Positions 59,601 to 64,000 of a stretch of 64,000 bases of DNA are shown in pieces. Source of the DNA: Micromussa lordhowensis (lineage: Eukaryota; Cnidaria; Anthozoa; Scleractinia; Lobophylliidae); NCBI GenBank assembly GCA_964020085.1, contig OZ026600.1, positions 24,405,608 through 24,469,607 of the forward strand, in the 5' to 3' direction. Made by a program: the position numbers and the translations under genes. Numbering within the stretch: position 1 is the stretch's first letter; every line of letters starts with the position of its first letter. The notes beneath the pieces were generated by a model. That model did not search any database, was not told the origin of the DNA, and saw only the letters and a list, made by a program, of their open reading frames with translations.

Positions 59601-62600
59601 GCTGGAACGAAGGAATTAGAACTTGTCTGCTCTTTGAAAACACATTGTATTCATACCGAGTGTTGTCTTTAGAAAAGGTCGTTAACTTTCTATCACAAAG
59701 TAACAAAAGCAGCGAACACAGGTGAACAATAACCAAGCTCATACATACTAATTAATGCATTTACTTTAACGTGTTCTAAAGCACTGAAACACGAGTGCTA
59801 AACGCCATCTAACGCAGCAAAACACGTGCAGGCGTTTAACTCTTTGCGTTGTTAATGCGTTATTAACGCAAATTTTGGTTCGTTTAGTTCTGAGCGGTAC
59901 TGTACTTTACTTTTCTTTTGACTGCAGTGATTGACCTTCTACTGGGCTTGCTTTTGGTTAAAAAAAACTTTCAAGAAAACGTCCTCAAGACGGGCAATTT
60001 TTACCCTGGAGTAGCCACGTGTAGTGGCAGGAAGTTTTGCACTGAGTTTTTCACTCAACTTTTTGAGTTTTTTTGTGCATATCTCAGGCGCCATTAGGCT
60101 GATCACTCTGATCTGGGTATCATTGCAAAGATATTTTCCTCCTGCAGAAATTGAGCATAGATAATGCCAAGTTTGGTCAAAAGTGATGACTTCAGAAGTG
60201 GAAGAAAGGCCAAGGCTCGTCAGATTACGGCCGGGACGGGGGTCAATGGGTGAACCAAATGTTTTTTTCAACTGCAGTCAATCAAAGTCTAAATTTTGCT
60301 GGAATAAAAATGCTTTTCACTGCCTATGCTTTTTGCCATTTAAGTTTACTCCTTTCAGACTCAAAACTACAGGACAAACAAGAGGGCCATTTATACGAGA
60401 AAAATATGTCTCCACTTACACAAGCCGGGGCTTACATAAGTCTTAAGATGTGAACTGGACCATTTATACAAATGTGATTTAGATAAGATGCAAAGTATTG
60501 TGTAAACGGTTCACAGCTTATTTGTGGCCGATGCCTTGCTTTTCTGTTGGCTGTCATAGCCATTGCAGAAATGTGCAAGCTGTTGAGCACGCGTGGGAAA
60601 AACTTGCACTTGGCTTGCACAGTGTGAGTTTGGGTCTTATTACATAAGCCACAAACAAGCCAAGGCTTAGTTTCCTTGTATCAATGGCCCTAATCAAAAA
60701 AGAAAACCGTTTATACAGAAAACCTCATTGAAAGTTACAAAAATGAAATCAAAATCTCTCTTTAATACTGATTTAGCTGAATTGGGCTTTGAACAACCTG
60801 GCCCAGGTATATAACTAGGAACTGGCAAATTTACTGCTAAAGGGGGAAGAGGGATTGGATAAGAATTCCAATGTCTAGTGTAAATAAATTTAATAAATTC
60901 TAAAACAATTTTTCTAATTCCCTTGAGAACAGAGTGTGAGTATTTTAAAATTTGGATTAAAAATTCTTGAAACCAAACATCTGAGAATTCATGGAAATTA
61001 TGCTAGAGAATTCTCCAGCTTAGGACAATCCACCAACAGTCAACCGTTAAACTTATTCATAATATGTAATGCAATTATGAAGAATTGCCACAGGGGTTTT
61101 TGTATTCTTTTGAAAATAGTAATTATCTAAAACAATAACCCAACAAGTCATGTTAATTTTCATAATTTTCTTAATCATTCCAAAAACATTAAAAAAGAGA
61201 AAATTCTCAGTACTTTACCTAAACCGCCGTTTAAATGTTTTGTCAAACCAACCCGTGTGAAAAAAACACACACCAGAACGCAAATTGATAGTCTCAATGA
61301 GATATGAAAATATTGACTAAATTAACCAGATGGAGATGGCCCAAACCAACCGTCTCTATGTGATGCTTCAGCCGAGTATTTTAAGAAAAGAAAACAAAGA
61401 AAACGCTTGCTATTTGTACAAATGTGGCTTAGATAAGATGCAAAGTATTGTGTAAACGGTTCACAGCTTATTCGTGGTCAGTGCCTTACTTTTCTGTTGG
61501 CTGTCATAGCCATTGCAGAAAATGTGCAAGCTGTCGAGCAAGCGTGGGAAAAACTTGCACTTAGCCAGTGTAAGTTTGCTTCTTACATAGTTTCCTTGTA
61601 TCAATGGCCCTAATCAAAAAAGAAAACCGTTTATACAGAAAACCTCAATGAAAAGTTACAAAAATGAAATCAAAATCTCTCTTTAATACTGAGTTAGCTT
61701 AATTGGGCTTTGAACAACCTGGCCCAGGTATATAACTAGGAACTGGCAAATTTACTGCTAAAGGGGGAAGAGGGATTGGATAAGAATTCCAATGTCTAGT
61801 GTTAATAAATTTAATAAATTCTAAAACAATTTTTCTAATTCCCTTGAAAACAAAGTGTAAGTATTCTAAAATTTGGGTTAAAAATTCTTGAAACCAAACA
61901 TCTGAGAATTCATGGAAATTATGCTAGAGAATTCTCCAGCTTAGGACAATCCACCAACACAACCGTTAAACTTATTCATAATATGTAATGCAATTATGAA
62001 GAATTGCCACAGGGGTTTTTGTATTCTTTTGAAAATAGTAATTATCTAAAACAATAGCCCGCCATGTTAATTTTCATAATTTTCTTAATCATTCCAAAAA
62101 CGTTAAAAAAGAGAAAATTCTCAGTACTTTACCTAAACCACCGTTTAAATGTTTTGTCAAACCAACCCGCGCGAAAAAAACACACACCAGAACGTAAATT
62201 GATAGTCTCAATGAGATATGAAAATATTGACTAAATTAACCAGATGAAGATAGCCCAAACCAATCGTCTCTACGTAATGCTTCCGTCGAGTATTTTAAGA
62301 AAACAAAACGAGGAAATCGCTTGCCAATTCAAAAAAAATATTGTGTTACCTGCCAAGGGGCAGTATTTGAAAATTGCATCCAATTCATTTTAGAATTTAG
62401 AGAATGGATTGCAATAAAACTTTGTACAAGAATATATCGGTTTAGTGAGCTTGTATTGGCTTCGTAAAAATCAATCGCTTCACGGGAAGAGCAAATGGAA
62501 TTAGTTAGCAAGAACAACGTCTTTAAAATCGGTGACTTAAGTTCACATTTGACGGCGAGATTGCGAAAACTGAGCCCTCAGGTACGACTAAAACGATGCG

Positions 62601-63087
62601 TTTCTTCGCCGGTGTACAATGAGTGCCTTTGTTTTGAATCTAGAATGGTAAAACTTAATTAAAAGAAGTGTCAAGCTTGTTTACTCGAAGCAAAGGAAGT
62701 ACGGAAACATTCGCCGTTATTTTCCTTACCATCTTGACTTTGTGGTGTCCTGTTGTCCCAGGGACACGTACTCGGTAAATACCTTTCAAAAACGTGTCGT
62801 TATAGAATGCTTCGTAATCTGTTCTCTTTGCCAAGACGCTTAGTTTCGACTCGGGAAGAGATCGCGGCAGTGGATGTTCCACGGGCCTCTGTACAAAGTG
62901 AAAAAAACAAATTACAAAACAAATATATCAGTAATGACGATCGATAAAGCGAAAAACCAACGCGCGAGTTAAGAATACCACAAGCAACCACTTCGAAAGA
63001 CCTCGTGCATACCTTGACATTGCTGCTGCCACTACCTTGAGAAATGTTCGCGGAAAACAGCAAAAGAAGCGCTAAAGTCCAACACAT
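53666..63087 (-). CDS. QPCT: Glutaminyl-peptide cyclotransferase (seven exons)
   Basis: Exons 63087-63013, 62888-62730, 57857-57546, 56402-56244, 55452-55353, 54157-54038 and 53820-53666 join in frame to 359 residues (human QPCT 361). The enzyme converts N-terminal glutamine of peptides to pyroglutamate, which protects neuropeptides and hormones. It is a zinc enzyme of the M28 fold. Zinc ligands and neighbours are present: [24 protein letters not shown] (Asp), [12 protein letters not shown] (Glu) and the final [13 protein letters not shown] (His). Also [23 protein letters not shown] and [12 protein letters not shown]. Residues 1-18 ([18 protein letters not shown]) are a signal peptide, so the product is secreted or Golgi-resident. 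The ATG at 63087 begins it. Intron 2 (about 4.9 kb) holds a tandem duplication and a TIR transposon. Confidence 0.94.
54621..55275. repeat. Two TTAA MITEs (family C) in head-to-head palindrome
   Basis: 54621-54941 and 54955-55275 are near-identical copies in inverted orientation, about 321 bp each with a 13 bp spacer. Each has termini TTAAGGTGGCTC / GAGCCACCTTAA (one end mutated to TTTA). A fragment of the same family lies at 4190-4310. Intron 5 of QPCT. Confidence 0.85.
56600..56720 (-). repeat. Family A MITE fragment
   Basis: Contains GTGTCAATCTTTTAACCATC, CCTTGTTTCTTTATGGGTTT and TTCTTTAGTGTTT, matching 2058-2135 of copy 1. Both termini are lost. Intron 3 of QPCT. Confidence 0.55.
58562..59904. 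mobile_element. 1.34 kb non-autonomous DNA transposon
   Basis: Begins TACAGTACTGCTCAGAACTA and ends TTAGTTCTGAGCGGTACTGTA, an inverted pair of about 25 bp. Sub-terminal GCGTTGTTAACGCA and TTGCGTTGTTAATGCG motifs are also inverted. The interior has only short open frames and no transposase. Intron 2 of QPCT; no certain target duplication. Confidence 0.8.
60458..62325. repeat. Direct tandem duplication, unit about 0.95 kb
   Basis: 60458-61414 and 61415-62325 are aligned end to end: both contain GTAAACGGTTCACAGCTTAT, TTGGGCTTTGAACAACCTGG and CAGATGGAGATGGCC-like text in the same order, with scattered substitutions and small indels. It lies inside intron 2 of QPCT and has no coding potential. 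Confidence 0.9.
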
Positions 63088-64000
63088 TCTTCCTTCGACG
63101 ATCAACGGCGAAGGCCACTAGATAAATGAATCACAAAAACAGCTGCTCTCTCATTTTATATCTTCAACTAATTGATTGAACGTATTTATCAATTGTGACA
63201 TTTGTACCTTATCTCATTTGAGCGCTCGTGACCGCGCGCTCAGACTCGATTTGGTGTGGACTGCTTTCCGGTTGAAGTCGAGGCAGAAAGGAGATACGCA
63301 AGGCTCTCGGATGTAGATGTGACAAAAAAAAAACACTTTGCATTCCCGCCCGATTTTGCTTTATTTTGCAGCAGAGTACAGCTAATATATATTTCTTAAA
63401 GGGCCGTTAAGCAATTTTCATTTGCCACACATTTGAATTTGCACTGTTTGTATTTGAACGGCTCCATTGTCTATGAAGATTGGAGATATTAGCCGAATGC
63501 GCACCAAAGGGATGGCATTTACGACGAATAGTCTTTTGTCAATAATTCGCGAAAGTATAATCCACTTGAAAGATGAAAGGAAATTTAAAAGCGTGTTATC
63601 TCTGGGTTGTTGCTCTCCAACTCGTTATATTTCGCTCAATTATCAGGTGTAGACCGCAAAACATGGCGATAACCTTTCGTAGCGGTAAACACAGAGATGA
63701 AACCATCCTTATCTCCGTCCGGTATAACGGAACCGCCTGGTGTTTCAGCTCACCTTATACATGTATTTAAGTCTTCCTTCACTTCACCACACTTTTAATT
63801 CAAATTAGATATCTATATAGAAAAAAATTCAATACAATTGCTATGGCCATCGACCGAAGATTTTAGAAAAAATTGTTAGTGTCTAAGATATTTAATTAAA
63901 GCCTTTTTATTTGTACAGCTGACTTAAGAAAGTTATTCAACCATGTCAGTTACCTATAACATAAGGCAATTTATTTACATACAAGCTATGACTTGAAGAA
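63088..64000. other. Region upstream of QPCT
   Basis: Should hold the QPCT promoter; a TATA-like ATATAAAATG on the minus strand (about 63162-63153) lies 65-75 nt above the start codon and is the best candidate. 63250-64000 shows no exon. Confidence 0.4.

Overview
The window is eukaryotic and almost certainly from an anthozoan cnidarian, most likely a scleractinian coral. Genes are intron-rich with GT-AG junctions. The protein set is coral-like: a MACPF-ApeC apextrin, an intronless class A GPCR, and a HEPN-B-box-NHL protein. The intergenic and intronic DNA is AT-rich and packed with short hairpin or terminal-inverted-repeat elements, tRNA-derived SINE-like repeats and LINE tails. No bacterial operon, CRISPR array or rRNA was seen. 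The assignment rests on gene content; no species call is made.

Layout. (1) 345-2784 (+): the last four exons of an apextrin-like MACPF-ApeC gene whose 5' part lies before the window. (2) 4756-11708 (-): a complete six-exon protein-glucosylgalactosylhydroxylysine glucosidase (GH65, PGGHG/ATHL1 family). (3) 13195-19100 (+): a complete five-exon 3'(2'),5'-bisphosphate nucleotidase (BPNT1). (4) 21450-23940 (-): a two-exon small RING-finger protein, head to head with (5) 24325-32669 (+): a five-exon SLC25 mitochondrial carrier. (6) 34053-38884 (-): a HEPN (DZIP3-like), B-box, coiled-coil, filamin and NHL gene, broken inside its coiled-coil exon by a 5'-truncated LINE. (7) 42450-44540 (-): remains of a family-B DNA polymerase of the kind carried by Polinton/Maverick-like elements. 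(8) 48010-48951 (+): an intronless rhodopsin-like GPCR. (9) 53666-63087 (-): a complete seven-exon secreted glutaminyl-peptide cyclotransferase (QPCT).

The genes form no pathway; they are ordinary neighbours on an animal chromosome. Two have innate-immune flavour: the apextrin, and the HEPN/B-box/NHL protein, which resembles a TRIM protein with a HEPN domain where the RING would be. Two are secretory-route modifying enzymes (PGGHG, QPCT). Two are general metabolism (BPNT1, SLC25).

The rest is dominated by non-autonomous DNA elements. At least four families are bounded by TTAA and therefore look like piggyBac-type MITEs. Others have CAGGG termini with 5-6 bp duplications. There are large foldback elements (27756-29252, 54621-55275) and many 70-170 bp near-perfect palindromes. 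LINE 3' fragments lie at 12430-12840, 35473-36197 and 46325-46548. All splice sites were placed by eye from reading-frame continuity and protein-family knowledge; none has been confirmed by transcripts or alignment.
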